Assembly: GCA_017311315.1 (NCBI GenBank) | Contig: CM029617.1 | Location: 2,150,681-2,214,680 of the forward strand | Origin: Dendrocalamus latiflorus | Taxonomy: Eukaryota; Streptophyta; Magnoliopsida; Poales; Poaceae | Length of the DNA: 64,000 bases | Reading direction: 5' to 3' | Part shown: piece by piece, positions 21,547-33,594 of the stretch | Layout of the letters: each line of letters starts with the position of its first letter | Numbering within the stretch: position 1 is the stretch's first letter | The notes under the pieces: model-generated | What the model was told of the DNA's origin: nothing | Seen by the model: only the letters and a program-made list of their open reading frames with translations | Databases searched by the model: none | Translations under genes and position numbers: made by a program

Positions 21547-23394
21547 TTTAAGCACAAATTAGGGCACGCACCCATTCACTTCTCACTCATACCATGGCAC
21601 AACTCGAACTAAGCGGAGGTTCTAATCCTTCAATGCGCGAGCACTCGCCTACCACTAAACGTACATTCACTGGTCAGTTGAGAAACGCTGAGCCCCGATC
21701 CCGGAAGGGCGACCACCTTCGCACCCTCCCACCGAGCGTATCGCTCAGGTCTCAAGTCCCGTGGTGGTTCGTACGTGCACCGGCTTCAGGTCCTCTCTTT
21801 GTATCTTCAGGTGAGGTGTTTTTTTTCTTTTCTTTTCTTTTCTTTTCTGAGAGGAACATCTTCAAGTTAGTAAGGATTGATCCTGGCCCATCAGTAGGCC
21901 TTCGATCTTATAGCTGGAGACTGGGATCTACGACAACCTTTTACAGGCCTGGTTGAGAAACCACTCTGCCGACTTAACAGGGCAGGCCTTCCGCCCAATT
22001 CCGAAAGGAGGTTTGCTAATTTGCAGCTCTTGCTGTCGCAATTGGCTCCCATCAACCTTTCAACAAAAGATGGGCAATATCCTGTTTCATAAAAAGTCTG
22101 GCTCCCATCAACGATAAGTTCCATCTCGCAGCCAGGTAAGCATGATTGACCATTTGATCATGACACAGTACATGCTAGGAAATTATCAGTTCATTTCCAG
22201 GGTTGTGGTATATTTCAACACACAGTACATACTGCTCTAAACTTCATAGCTTATTGGATAACAACAACGTTCTGATCAAGTAACCTGTTGGTTTCTGGTG
22301 GTGGTAATCCAAAAAAACTGTACTTGTACAGGATCAGCAACAAGATCTAGCAAATAGGGCTGCTAACGGGCCGAAGTCTGGTAGTCATGTAACTAGTGGA
22401 CTTAGGTTTTGGAAAATGCAGCGGTCCAAAGTCTAGACGATGCATGAAGAATTGTCCAAGTTTCTTCTCTCTACACATAAGAAAAACGAGTATTATCCTA
22501 GTGCTTTCTTGTCCGAAATTGCAGTTTCATCATCACATCACACTGCATTCCAACATGGAATTATTGAAAGAAATCGATAGGCTCGGTTAAACGGTCAATG
22601 TGCCGTAATGGCTAGCTAGCTAGTTGGGTTGGCGTCTTTCTAAACACTTCAAGGTGATGTAACGTACATCTCTATTGCATGATGGCTCAACGGTGGAACT
22701 AATCAGCTCAAGAATCTCACCAAGCATGCAAAATAGTATCACAGCATTGGTTTACACAAGAAAACAGTCGATCGATGTGCATGATTTCAGGCTAGGGCCA
22801 CCTCAGCATGCCCACCGTCAGGGCGGATGGATTTGTTTGGCTACGGTTGATGATTTTTTATCCAAACTCGAATGCTTGTGTGTATAAACCAAATACGATA
22901 ATTCACTAAAAATGCTGTCTCAATAAATTACTTTAAAAATTATTTTATTTATTTATTTAAGATAAATTGTACGGCATTGTTGTTGTCGTCTGTGGTCTTC
23001 AGTCTCTCTCAGAAAAAACTCTCAACTATCACATCGCCACGAAGCCGTGCATGTGTATGGTCGTTGAAAGGAACAGGGGACGTGATGTGATGGTGTCCAT
23101 AGGTGGATAGGGTGCCCAGAAATGCCCTGTTCGTTTGAAACTTCAGGTGAAAAATGTAAATCCTGACTTTGCCTATGTAATAGTAACTAGATTAACCACA
23201 AGGAATGTCCTAATCAAACAGTGCCAAAATATATGGTAGTAGACTGAATTGGAAAAAAAACCGGAGAGAACTAGAGTTCAGAAAAAGCAGTGTACAGCCA
23301 TCTAGTGGGAGTAATTGATTGTTTGTCACAAGAACCAGCTGTACAACACCTCTGAGGCAGTGAGGCCAGAGTGGGTTCTTTCTGTCTGTGTTTT

Positions 23395-23570
23395 TATATT
23401 TTTTGTTTAAAATTTTTGAATTTTAGCTATTTACAATAGTAAATATAGAGATAAATACTCGATTGTGATTTTGATTATATAGATGAAGTTACTATACTGT
23501 CTTTTATAATTGACTTATAGACCCTTCCTTAAAAGATATTTTATTTAAGAAATAATTACTATAGATAAAT
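23395..23570 (+). repeat. MITE-like repeat, family M1, copy 2
   Basis: Aligns by eye with 54510-54680 and the reverse complement of 1680-1850 (shared TTTTTGAATTTTAGC-like start, ATATAGATGAAGT centre, ACTTATAGACC then CCTTAAAA end). Confidence 0.5.
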
Positions 23571-24010
23571 TAAAAATCATAATGTATAAGGTGAAAAGAA
23601 GGCAGCCCTGTCTAAGTGGGAAAAAAGAGAGGGCTTTCTGCTTCTTGCACACCATACAAAAAGTACATGCGCAGTAGAAGGCAGCCTCTGGCTCCGGATA
23701 TCGTATTAAACCAGCGATCATCAAAGCTTGTCAGTGTCACGAGGAGAGGAACTGTTTCGGAATCATGGCATGGTTTCAGAAAAAAAGTTTTCTATTTTTT
23801 TCCCGGAGAAAAACTAGTTCTAGTACCACTACTGACTCACTCCAGTACAGTTTCACTACACGCTCGCAACGAGCTGACGGACGTCGATCGCAGCGTTGCT
23901 GACGCGTACCAGATCCGCTGCCGTAGGCCCGCTTTAAACGGCGGCTTTCGTTATTTTTTTTGTTTTTCAAATCTACTTGAAATACGCGGCTCCTAATTTC
24001 AGTTTTAGGT

Positions 24011-24286
24011 GGTGATCGGTTCGGCTGAAAAGTTCATGACTTATGGTTGAAAACACTGTAGTTGACTGTAAAAAGGACTGTAGCTGACAGAGACTTATTT
24101 AGCATAATTAAATTTAAAAAAATTTAAAAATATAAAAAAAATGTTAGCACATTACCTATAATACAAACAAATACGGGAAAAAAAGAACCGGCAAAAAAGC
24201 TCAACAAAAAGTCAAAAGTTCAGAAAAAGACGAAACTTATGAATAGTGAAAAATAAGCCAGAAGCCGAAGCCGAATTGATCAGGGC
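24011..24286. mobile_element. MITE, family M2, copy 1
   Basis: Ends GGTGATCGGTTCGGCT and, inverted, CCTGATCAATTCGGCT give a terminal inverted repeat around an AT-rich core with no coding capacity. The core (TAAATTTAAAAAAATTTAAA, then GAAGCCGAAGCC near the end) resembles 62707-62977. Probably hAT-type by its ends, but no TSD was confirmed. Confidence 0.6.
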
Positions 24287-25672
24287 CTCATTTAGTTTTT
24301 TGTTTTGATTTTTTTTACTTTACATTGTCTATAGAGGTATAATAGCGTTTCTATTTTTTACTCTACATTATCCGTAACTAATTATTATTATTATTATAGT
24401 GTAATTTTAGTAACAGATAGAAACCATAGCCGAAATTGGTAACCAACAGTCTAAATCTCGCGTTAGCGTGCATGGTACTGCACGGGCTCGTGAGTTACCG
24501 CCTGGCCACTGCCACGCACGGCCATGCATGCACGTTTCGTTCGCAGGCTCACAGCTGTACGCCCAAGAAACTCATTCAAAAACGCACGGGAAGAAGGCTA
24601 CCAAGTACGACGGAATCAGTGGTGCCGTCGCAGAGCTGCGTCCAGCCAGCTGATCGCAGCAGCGTGTCACCGTGTCAGTAGCACTCATGGCGCCGAGCGT
24701 GCGAGAGCAGACGCAGAAAAATAGGACGACGCTTCAATGCGGCACCAGCTACACAGCAGAAAACGGAGTAAATAAACACGTACGGGTTAGACGGGAGCAC
24801 GAGTTACACGACGGCATCAATCATCCGCGTTTATTTACTGTGGAGTGAACCAGTGGATAAAAAAGTGACAGGTCCGAGCTACACTACACAACAGAGAGCA
24901 GCCTAGCCGGTTGGGTTGGGTCGGGTTTTGGTTGGGGACAATGATACGGGCCAGGAGGGCACGCCGGTGCTGCTTTCACTGCCGCAACATGACGGGCAAG
25001 TACGAGGCAAGTGTGCGGCAGCTGATCGGCCCTCTCATGTGCTATACAAACCAAAGATAAGAAACGCAACGCGAGAAGAAACAAAGCGTTATGTGAAATG
25101 GGCACGTACTGTTTTAGAGGGCGTTCTGTTCTTTTCGACTCCGTTTTTTGGCTTATAGCTATAACTTACAGCTTTTAGCCTTAATGATACACCGGTCCGC
25201 TTATACAAAAAGTGGCAGCTCTTTCTCATACAGACAAAAGAAGCGCGCACATACGAACAGCTTTTGTGTGGTTCTCATACAGACAAGACCTGACCTGTGG
25301 AACCGCGAGGACACACCGCCCGCCGGAATCCATAACTCCGACCGCAGAAGATCCACGGCGCGCGCCTCGGGCTCCGCGGCGCCATATGCGGCCGAGCCGC
25401 AACCAATCAGCTCCGGAGCCAACACCCGCCTCGAGATTCCCGCAAAAGCAACATACCGTCCCCCTCGGCTCCCCTCCCGGCGTGGCTCCCGAGGCGGGCA
25501 TGGCCTGGCCCGGGAAAGGTGAGGGAAGGCAGTAATTACCGTTCTGCCCATCACGTGAGCAACCAACTCGAAGGCTAGGGTGCCCTAATTACTTGGTGGC
25601 ATCAGGGGCAGTCTGGCCAGCGAAGTGGAGAAGCCTTTCCGGGCTGCAACGTGGGCCCAGCGCAACAGCGGC

Positions 25673-26857
25673 CTAGGTGCTAGGGCCGTTACGGCCGGGA
25701 GGGCCCCGGGCCCACCAGCTCGAGCCCGGCCACCGACGCGCCATGGCTCGCGGCTCGCCCTCGCACGCGCCGGCGCGGATGGGAGGGTGGCGGCTCACGC
25801 CGGCGAGCTCCGACAGGCTGCGACCGGTAATTACGCGCCTGCCGCTGCCGGAGTTGACGGCGGCCGAGCAGGAGTACCGCCAGGCCTCCGTGACCAGCAT
25901 CTCCGACCGCACGAACATCAGATCGGACGGCCGCAGGTCGCTCCACCGCTGCTGCGCAGCCGGAGCGGTCTCGCCCTCGCATCCACCGGCGGTGCTCACC
26001 AGGATACGGTGTCCGAACCGCCGGTCGAACGCCTCCGGGTCAGGCTCGGCCACCGCGGCCGCCGGTTCCACCATCAGCACCCGGTCCTTCCGAACCTTGG
26101 CGACGTCGAAACAGCCCACTACTGCTGCACCATGGCTACCGCCCGCCAGATCGGCCGACCGCCGCGAGGCCAGGTCCACCCGCCCCGGCGCCATCACTGA
26201 CCCCGTCGAGTGCCGGCCGGAGATCCTTCTACTAGCTGGAGAGGGAGCTGGAGCAGGAGCCAAAGCCGCCTCCCTGTCCTTGGTCGCAGCGGCAGCGGCC
26301 GCCTTCTGGCCCGGTGGGTCAGGCGGCCCCGTGGTGGACGGCTTCGGCGGCTCTGGAAGCAGCAGCACGTCCTCCGGGTCGACGCGCGAGCGGCAGAGCG
26401 GGCACGTGGAGTGCGCGTCCAGCCACGTATCGACGCACTCGACGTGGAACCCATGGCGGCATTTCGGCAGCAGCCGCAGCGCCTCCGTCGGCTCGAACCG
26501 GCCGAGGCAGACAGCACACTCAAGCCCCGCCTTCTGCCCTTGCAGGGCGCCAAAGCGGAACACTGGCAGCGACTCCACTACGGTGCGGTCCACGCCGGAG
26601 TTCCGCCGTTCCCCTGCCGCCCCACCGGACGACCCGAACCCACCGCTCCCGTACGGCCCCGACGACTCCGCGGCGCTCCGCTTGCAGTGCTTCGCGTAGA
26701 GCAGCAGAAGGAACGTGATGGAGAACACGCTCGTAAGGATGCCCACGACGACTGCCACCCCCGGCCTGAAGGTCGTGGCCGACGGCGGCGGCGACGGCAG
26801 CGGCGACACGATCGCGCCGTCGTAGTCGGAGAGCAGGAGCCGCCGCGACGGCTCCAT
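25673..26857 (-). CDS. ATL-type RING-H2 E3 ubiquitin-protein ligase
   Basis: Intronless, 394 residues from the chosen start ATG GAG CCG at 26857. Order: short N-terminus, a transmembrane helix at about residues 33-55 (VAVVVGILTSVFSITFLLLL), basic stop-transfer KHCKR, a GVDRTVVESLPVF segment at 88-100 (the GLD motif of ATL proteins), then the RING-H2 domain C114-C155 (CAVC...CRHGFH...C...CPLC; Cys3-His2-Cys3 zinc ligands complete, with the Pro before C117-type spacing conserved as CPLC). The C-terminus is long, basic and Ser/Ala/Pro-rich. ATL proteins are membrane-bound ubiquitin ligases, often rapidly induced by elicitors; this size and layout fit the ATL42/ATL43 group. An in-frame ATG 75 bases upstream (26932) would add 25 residues with no family support, so I prefer the inner start. 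No frame damage. Target unknown. Confidence 0.9.
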   Translation of the reverse strand: MEPSRRLLLSDYDGAIVSPLPSPPPSATTFRPGVAVVVGILTSVFSITFLLLLYAKHCKRSAAESSGPYGSGGFGSSGGAAGERRNSGVDRTVVESLPVFRFGALQGQKAGLECAVCLGRFEPTEALRLLPKCRHGFHVECVDTWLDAHSTCPLCRSRVDPEDVLLLPEPPKPSTTGPPDPPGQKAAAAAATKDREAALAPAPAPSPASRRISGRHSTGSVMAPGRVDLASRRSADLAGGSHGAAVVGCFDVAKVRKDRVLMVEPAAAVAEPDPEAFDRRFGHRILVSTAGGCEGETAPAAQQRWSDLRPSDLMFVRSEMLVTEAWRYSCSAAVNSGSGRRVITGRSLSELAGVSRHPPIRAGACEGEPRAMARRWPGSSWWARGPPGRNGPST

Positions 26858-28069
26858 TGGCACTCCCGCTCGAGCGGCAACACTAACCTCGCAGCTGCGA
26901 TAAGACAGACGGCGAGCTAAACGTAGCACCACTACACTGCTACGACCACAAGTGTGATTTGTAAACCAGCGGTAGGTGTAATAATAGCGGTGGAGAGCCT
27001 AGCGGGATAAGGCCCAGTTAATACTGATTTGCGGCCGATGACCTGTGATGGAAAATAAACAGTAACGATCAAAATAATTCATTTCTAGGAGAAGGATAAA
27101 TATAAGAAAAATGAGATAAATAGGATAATGTGATACGAAAAAACTATTTAAAAAACTAGATGCTTATGTTGCACTCTAATACGTGAAAGTCAGCAGAAGC
27201 AAAAGCACAAATGGATCGTGTGGCGGTGAGCGGATCTTCCGTCGGTAGGGCCGGAGACGGGTGGGCCCTTCGCGGCTGCGCTGCTCCGCCGGTGAGTGTA
27301 GCGAAACAACACCCCGTGCGGCTTGTCGCGGAGCGACCGAGAGACTGGCGCTACGCTACGGGCACTGACACTTTAGTTGTGGCAAGGTGGGGCCATGTGT
27401 CAGCAGATGAATGGAGTATGCTATGCGTGTGTATTGCTCTTTTTTTCTGAGAGAAAAAAAAAGAGAAAGGGAGCAGCATGGGCTGGAGAGCAGAGACCCC
27501 TGTTTCAAGCGAGTAAATGGGCATTCATTTAAGACTGGTGGGAGGCGAGATTACTGTTCTGGGCGCCATTCAACAGCCTGTTGACGCCAGATGGATCGGG
27601 GGCAATATGGTAAAATTACGGAGCCTTTTTCTTTCCTTTCCTGTGCTCAGATCGGAGGCCGTGCGCGCGCAGCGAGGGAATGAATGCCCGTGCGAGGAAA
27701 ACCATGGAAAAAGATGGGCGCACGCGAGCTGAGCAGCGCGTCGGTCGCTGACACGGCTGCCGCGGGACGTCGGGGACCCCACGAGCCAGTGATTACGTGT
27801 CCTTCTGGAGGTGCTGGCTGCGAGTAGCACGGAAAGAGAGTGCGTTCTGCTGCACCATCCAAGTTGGGGACACGTGAGGTCTGGTCGATCCGCGAAATTT
27901 TGAATGTTTGGTTCCGAAAAATTTTAGTCGTTTTTCGGGGTTGCCCCGTGCGGCATTCAGGCTCAGGCTCAGGCTCAGGGTCAGGCTCAGGCTCAGGACC
28001 ACTACTTCTAGTCTCAGAGATCGCTACGCGAATTTTACGGCGCAAGTTAATTCGGCTCGTCAAATACGT
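26858..28069. other. Upstream region of the ATL gene
   Basis: 1.2 kb holding the presumed ATL promoter on the minus strand; no clear core promoter element picked out. Contains the (GCTCAG)n microsatellite at 27958-27997 and GC-moderate open frames that look like chance. An AT-rich block lies at 27050-27190. Confidence 0.5.
27958..27997 (+). repeat. Hexanucleotide microsatellite (GCTCAG)n
   Basis: Six to seven copies of GCTCAG with one GGTCAG variant. Its length in multiples of three keeps both-strand frames open (Ser/Gly/Leu/Arg dipeptide runs). Confidence 0.9.
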
Positions 28070-28600
28070 AAGTACATTATTGAATTTTGGCATATATGCC
28101 ACTGTTTGTATCCGCAATTACAAAAATAATAGTATGTACACTATACTTGTAAAAATGACATTTTCGCCGTCCGGTGTCCGGGTAGCCACGCCGCAAAGCT
28201 GACGTGTGGGATGCTACCAACGCCAGGCGGCTTGCCGCTCCACCACCAGACGGCAGCGGCCTGCCCTCCCATGTGTAGATGCCTTAATTTTTTTTGTATA
28301 TTGTTTGTTTTAATTTTTAAATATAACAAATGAAATCAGAAAATTATGAAATTTTATGTGCAACCTCTCGACATAGCATACTTGATTGTATAATTTTTTT
28401 AGTAATTTTATCTACTGTGCATGTTGCTAAAAAATTCATAAGATTACCAGAAAGTATTTGAATTTTTAAATACAGCAAATGAGCTCAAAAAATTACAAAA
28501 TTTTATGTGCAGCCTCTGGAAACAACTTACTTGACTGTGTAATTTGTTGATAATTTATCCACTGTGAATGTTGCTCAGAATTTCGTAAAATTACCAGGTG
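28070..28600 (+). repeat. Left inverted repeat of element A with two subterminal units
   Basis: Pairs in inverted orientation with 38215-38660. The two inner units (about 28300-28440 and 28455-28600) share ATTTTATGTGCAxCCTCT and GAATGTTGCT. Confidence 0.7.
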
Positions 28601-29039
28601 ACTAACAGGTGCAGCAGAGGTGCGTTATTTCATTTTCTTTGCCTTGTTTAATCTGCATTTTTGTTTTCTTTACTTTGTTTAATCCGCATGTGAACAAAGT
28701 GCAGTGGGCCGTAGATATTTCTCTCATATGAAAATTGAGTACTCGTGCAGGAGACCATCGAAAGTGCCACTTGCGTCGCATTTGTTTCCCCACGCACAGT
28801 TCACTCCCGCCATTATCGGCGTGTCGTTAGCGTGCGCTTCACTGTCGCTATCATTATAAATTTCAAGCTACGCGAACTCACATTCTTGCAGTCTCTTCGC
28901 TGACATTTCTCGCCTCACAGCCTCTTCGCTGACACTTCTCGCCTGCGCTCTTCGCCCGCTTTCTTCACACCAGTGAGTCAAACTCCATTCGAGTAATGTC
29001 TACACTTTGTATGTCTTGCTCTGTAACATCGATGATTTT

Positions 29040-30420
29040 GGGAATGCAGGCAATCGAAGGCGAGTCGGCATGGTACAGACTGGTAGCCACTGTAGCAGGA
29101 GTGGATGATGGCATAGACGGAAAGGTGCACCTAGATATTGTCATACATTAGCATCTGTATGACGTCCAGATGCATAATGAGTATCTGAGGTGGTACATAC
29201 ACCGATCGCGCAACAAACTCACCATTCCTCCACCAAATCGCCCTGAGCAGATCACACACGAGGACAGTATAAAATGCTCGATCAATTCTCACAGTGCTTC
29301 GCAGTGGTATGACAGCATAAGACAGTTGCATTTTCTTATCATTTTATTTACAAAATTTATACTAGTCATTACTGAACTTGTTTCGTATGTCACTTCAGTT
29401 GGAGCGGGCACAGCGCATCACAAGCGTGTTCGAGGCTGCCATTAGTAGCCTGGAGACACCACCGGCCCTGCAAAATAGTTTGAAGTACATCATAAAGCAG
29501 GCCAAAAAATAGTGCACAACTTGAGTTGCAGCCATTCGACGAATCACACCGTGCACACTGGGCATCCAGTGGGGCCACCATGCTCACCCGCCAGGTCATC
29601 GCGACCTAACGAGTCCGGCCGGCCATCGCAATTTACCGAGTCTGCCTAGCGTCGTAGTACTAGCCGCCGATCATCCATGGGTCGTATCGATGAAGAGGTA
29701 ACTTACGTACAAACCTATGTTTTATTTTCCTGCTAGGCCTTACGTTATGCTAACATCATGGCGTTCTCCCACCTAGGTCCGTCGTCGAGATACAACACTT
29801 TTGATGTCCACACCACCTACACAGACTATCGCTCCCCGTCATTCATCTTCGTTGTATATTCGGGAGGTACAAAATTCGCATTCTACATCCGAAATATTTA
29901 TTGTGGCTAACATCATTTCATCTTGCAACCTCCAATTCAACATGGGGGTGACGTCAAATCCACCGATGATGATACAGACCTCCCGCATGCTTCCAGGGAC
30001 TAGTATACAACATCAGGGTTTGTAGCGTACACACGACAGAGCTCATTGTTCACATCATACCCAGGGTTTGGAGGCTTCGGTGGGTAGAGATCCTCCGTCT
30101 TTGCTGCCACGTCATACGGTCAAGGCGAGATTTCCTCAGCACCACGAGGGGGATTTCTAGAGTCCTTTGTTCATGATATTATTGCTGGCGGCCCGTAGTT
30201 CAGCATGTCTCAGCTGGAGTACATCGACGCTTACCGAACCTAGTCTGCTTACCTCAGCCTACTGGACCACTGTCGGCCACTAAATAAACGGAACAGTCTC
30301 CATACCTCCTCCAAACTGAGACGCAAGCTCCGGACCGGCTGACGTACCCCACGGGACATGCTCATGCTCAACAGAAGACGAGGCCACGCACGGGGAGGCA
30401 GACGTGGCGAGGAGATAGCA
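29040..30420 (+). pseudogene. Element A transposon-type coding relics
   Basis: Plus-strand pieces in a coding-like frame separated by intron-like gaps: WYRLVATVAGVDDG, a stop, then MHNEYLRWYIHRSRNKL at about 29169-29220, which resembles the WY..xTR segment of plant-mobile-domain proteins; WYDSIRQ, an intron-like gap to 29396, then LERAQRITSVFEAAISSLE and KYIIKQAKK with a stop at 29508. Later pieces are Thr/Pro/His-rich (29800-30100). Several stops make it non-coding today. The family link (plant mobile domain proteins of transposons) is tentative. Confidence 0.4.
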
Positions 30421-31124
30421 GTGGCTCAGATATGTGAGCCATATCGCATCTGTGCGATGTATTTTTCACTATTACATGTATTTCTACGAATCTCTACCCC
30501 TCTATAATACACCAAAATTTTCTTTACTAAATCCACCCCCTCAACTAACCCCACAGTCATGCCTAATCTAAGTCCACCCAGATTTGTGTACCAAAGTAAT
30601 CCAACTTCATACAAATGAATGGCCTGGATCTCTCCTCAAGCCTTCTTCTCTTACTCATTGAAGATCCTAAGGCCAAAATCATCCGGATCATGCACATCAT
30701 TGAACCCAGAACCTTCTTAAAAAAGTAGTCTGACGTGTGGGCCACCACCCCCTCCAACCGCCCGTGCGCCTGCCTCCCCGCACGAGCCCGTGCGCCTCCT
30801 CCCCCGCCCTGCGCTCCGCCACCGCCGCCTCCTCCCCCCGCCCCGCGCCGCCGCCGCCTCCTCCTCCCCCGCTCCTCCGATCCGCCCTCGCCTCCTCCTT
30901 CCTACCCCGCGCTGCCTCCTCCTCCTCCCCCCACTCCTCCGCTCCGCCCTCGCCTCCTCCTCCCCACCCCGCGCTGCCGCCTCCCTCGCTCCCCCTTCCC
31001 CTACGCAACCGCCCCCAGAAAAACCTCCTCTTCGCTGCAACGCCGCCTTGCCTCCTCTCTGCCGCCCCCTCCCTCGGCACCGCCGCCCCCTCCCACGGCG
31101 CCGCCGCCCCACCAAACCCCAGAT

Positions 31125-31337
31125 CTAGAGGGGGCGCTGGCGCGCTGCTGTGATGTGCTGCAGGTGAGGAGGGAGTCGCTGCGGCAGGGCGCGGCGCTGG
31201 ACGAGATAAGGCGGCGGTTGGAGTTCCAGCGGATGCGCGCGGAGGAGGCCGTCGTCGACAGGAGGACGGCGCTCATGGGCGTCGAGCGGGTGCTGCCGCT
31301 CTCCAGGGCCCTCGCCGCCGCGCACCGCCAAGTGCAG
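31125..31337 (+). pseudogene. Captured exon encoding a coiled-coil segment
   Basis: GC-rich frame reading DLEGALARCCDVLQVRRESL, then RRRLEFQRMRAEEAVVDRRT and ALAAAHRQVQ, ending at a good donor GTAGGT (31338). Heptad-like Leu/Ala/Arg pattern predicts a coiled coil. It is not part of a Pumilio protein. The pattern reminds me of ATG14/UVRAG-like plant proteins, but that is a guess. It directly precedes the first PUF exon and shares its strand, so splicing could fuse the two. Confidence 0.45.
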
Positions 31338-31439
31338 GTAGGTAATCGAAGCAACCTGTTTTGTGCCGATGAAAAAAATGTTGCGAATTTGGATTGTGAG
31401 TAGCGGTGTTTACTAATTATTGAATAATTTGTAGTGCAG

Positions 31440-32464
31440 ATCAATATGGAAGCCGATTCATACAGCAAAAGTTAGAAACAGCCAGTACTGAAGAGAAAGA
31501 CATGGTGTTTTCAGAAATCATGCCTCAAGCTCTCACATTGATGACTGATGTATTTGGAAATTATGTTGTTCAGAAGGTAGGAAAAAATAAGAAATAATTT
31601 TTTTGAGGGTGAGACTGTGTGATACCTATCCTTATCATTTGCCTTTTGTACATTTTTTGAGCATGGAAGCACTACTCAGATAAAGGAATTGGCCGATCAG
31701 CTTATTGGACGTGTCCTTGCTCTCAGTCTTCAGATGTATGGATGCCGGGTTATACAGAAGGTGCTTATTACTTGAATTCTTTTACCTAGGAAAATATAAA
31801 GAGTTCTTGCATACAACTTCACCTGATCTTTTTAATAGTCATTAATGTACTAATAACTTGTCATAGGCATCCATTTCTGTTATATGAGTATACATCGGAT
31901 GAATTCTGGCGCACTTAATCATATCCTTTCTGTGTATACTTGTACAAACGACAAACCTTTTTTTGTGTATGTATAAATACATAAATGCCTGGAAGACTAG
32001 ATCAAGGTAAATATCTTATGTCATGGATGATATATGTGTAGGCTATAGAGGTCGTTGGTTTAGATCAGCAGACGAAAATGGTTGCTGAGCTGGATGGACA
32101 TGTCACGCGCTGTGTACGTGATCAAAATGGGAACCATGTAATACAGAAATGTATAGAGTGCATCCCTCAGCATGCTATCCAGTTCATTGTCTCAACATTC
32201 TATGGTCAAGTTGTGATGCTATCCACTCATCCATATGGTTGTCGGGTTATACAGGCATGCCAATACTATATATTATGCCTCTAATGAATCCATTTTGAGT
32301 TTACAGATGTTACTATGCAACTTCTCTCATCATCATGTCATGTGAATTGCCGGAGGGTGCTGGAGCACTGTGATGATCCTACAACACAGCAAATAATGAT
32401 GGATGAGATTCTCCAGTCCGTTTGCTTGCTGGCACAAGATCAATATGGCAATTATGTTGTTCAG
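31440..32464 (+). pseudogene. Captured Pumilio (PUF) exons 1-4
   Basis: Four exons with PUF repeats: 31440-31576 (QYGSRFIQQKLETAS... VFGNYVVQK), 31653-31760 (FEHGSTTQIKELADQL... YGCRVIQK), 32042-32254 (AIEVVGLDQQTKM... QNGNHVIQK... PYGCRVIQ) and 32354-32464 (RVLEHCDDPTTQQ... QYGNYVVQ). The NYVVQ, SRFIQ, CRVIQ and NHVIQ pentads are the RNA-base-reading helices of PUF repeats; family members bind UGUA-containing 3' UTRs. Introns are kept, so the source was genomic DNA. Splice damage: before exon 2 the expected CAG acceptor reads CAT (one base lost), before exon 4 it reads CGG, and exon 3 ends in a GC donor. No stop codon within the exons. It therefore cannot be spliced as in the parent. Confidence 0.88.
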
Positions 32465-33594
32465 GTCAGTGACATGCACATTTTTTCGAAGATATATTAC
32501 ATGCCTTATGAACTTTGGCCAAACTTCTATGCTGCTTTACTATTTATGTGGTGCAATGTAGGTGGGCTATCTTGTACAATATCATCTGTAGGTTATCATA
32601 TCGATCATAATGCTTGATAATTACTATCAACTGCATTTTAATTGCTTGCTAACTATTATTGAATATACTAAGATATGGAACTGCCAATCTCTTCTGGAAC
32701 TGCCAATCTCTTCTCGGTCACGAATAGATGAAAACGGATCGGATACGGACGGATATTGCTCATCCCGTATCCTTTTCCATATTTTTTGTCGGAGTCGGAG
32801 TCGGATACGGATAGTGCCGGATACGAATACGAATGCGGATATTCTCGGTCACGAATACGGATCGAATACATGACGCTCCGGATACGGTTAGTCTCGGTCA
32901 CGAATATTTAGTCGGATAATGCGCAGAAGTAATTTTACATGATGACAGAGACAAATTAAGCAACTAGTAAATTCTAACTAGCAAGGTAGCAACTAGCAAG
33001 TAAATTGTAGAGGCTAGTTAAACAAATAGTAGTCTAGTAGCTAACTAGCTACATGCAACATAGTTCAAAAGTACGAATTGCTCATAAAGTAGTCTAGTAC
33101 ATCACTAGTTCATTTAAGTTAATTACATTTACATCACATGATAAGTCCACAACGCAGATCTTGTCTAGCAAAAAGCCAACAGCGAGCCAGCGAGCCAGCG
33201 AGCCATCTCTAACCATGTTTCAGTGGAGCTCAACCTCGGTCATTATCTCGTCCTACAATAAAATATCAATTGGAATCCAAAATTATTAAATGAAGAATAG
33301 AAACCCAAAATTAATACTTGTATAGTTCGGTTCTACTCACTGTCCTGTCAGTATGTCATTGACTCATTGGAAGTAAATAACCATCAAACTAGAGAAGCAG
33401 TAATAGTGTATATATGTGTAGGATTATCAAACCTTCTCATTTATGTTTGTGGTAGCACATTCTTTATCATCTAGCTCCAAATCCAACTCATCAATAAGTG
33501 ATGCTATCTTCTCCTTGCAATCTAAAATTCAAAAATAACATGAGGTTAATAAACAAAAGTTGTAAGCGATGCAATTGATGAACTAAATGACTTA

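Larger units (their letters stand above)
21547..25672. other. Intergenic DNA between Helitron 1 and the ATL gene
   Basis: 4.1 kb. Includes a (CTTTT) run at about 21826-21846, a GCTAGCTAGCTAG stretch at 22611-22623, the repeat copy at 23395-23570 and a MITE at 24011-24286. 21590-22130 has moderate GC and several open frames but nothing recognised. 24430-25560 is GC-moderate and probably the 3' flank of the ATL gene. Confidence 0.5.

Noticed and set aside
20882..21551. Gly-rich and Pro-rich frames up to 213 residues
   Set aside because: Low-complexity GGAGGCGGC repeats; no unique sequence or domain. The frames are kept only as a repeat feature.
23121..23227. Possible tiny MITE with GCCCTGTTCGTTTGA and inverted GCACTGTTTGA ends
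   Set aside because: The similarity stops after about 12 bases and no TSD is visible.
26858..26932. Upstream in-frame ATG of the ATL gene
   Set aside because: The extra 25 residues show no family similarity and the inner ATG places the transmembrane helix at the usual distance; not excluded by transcript data.
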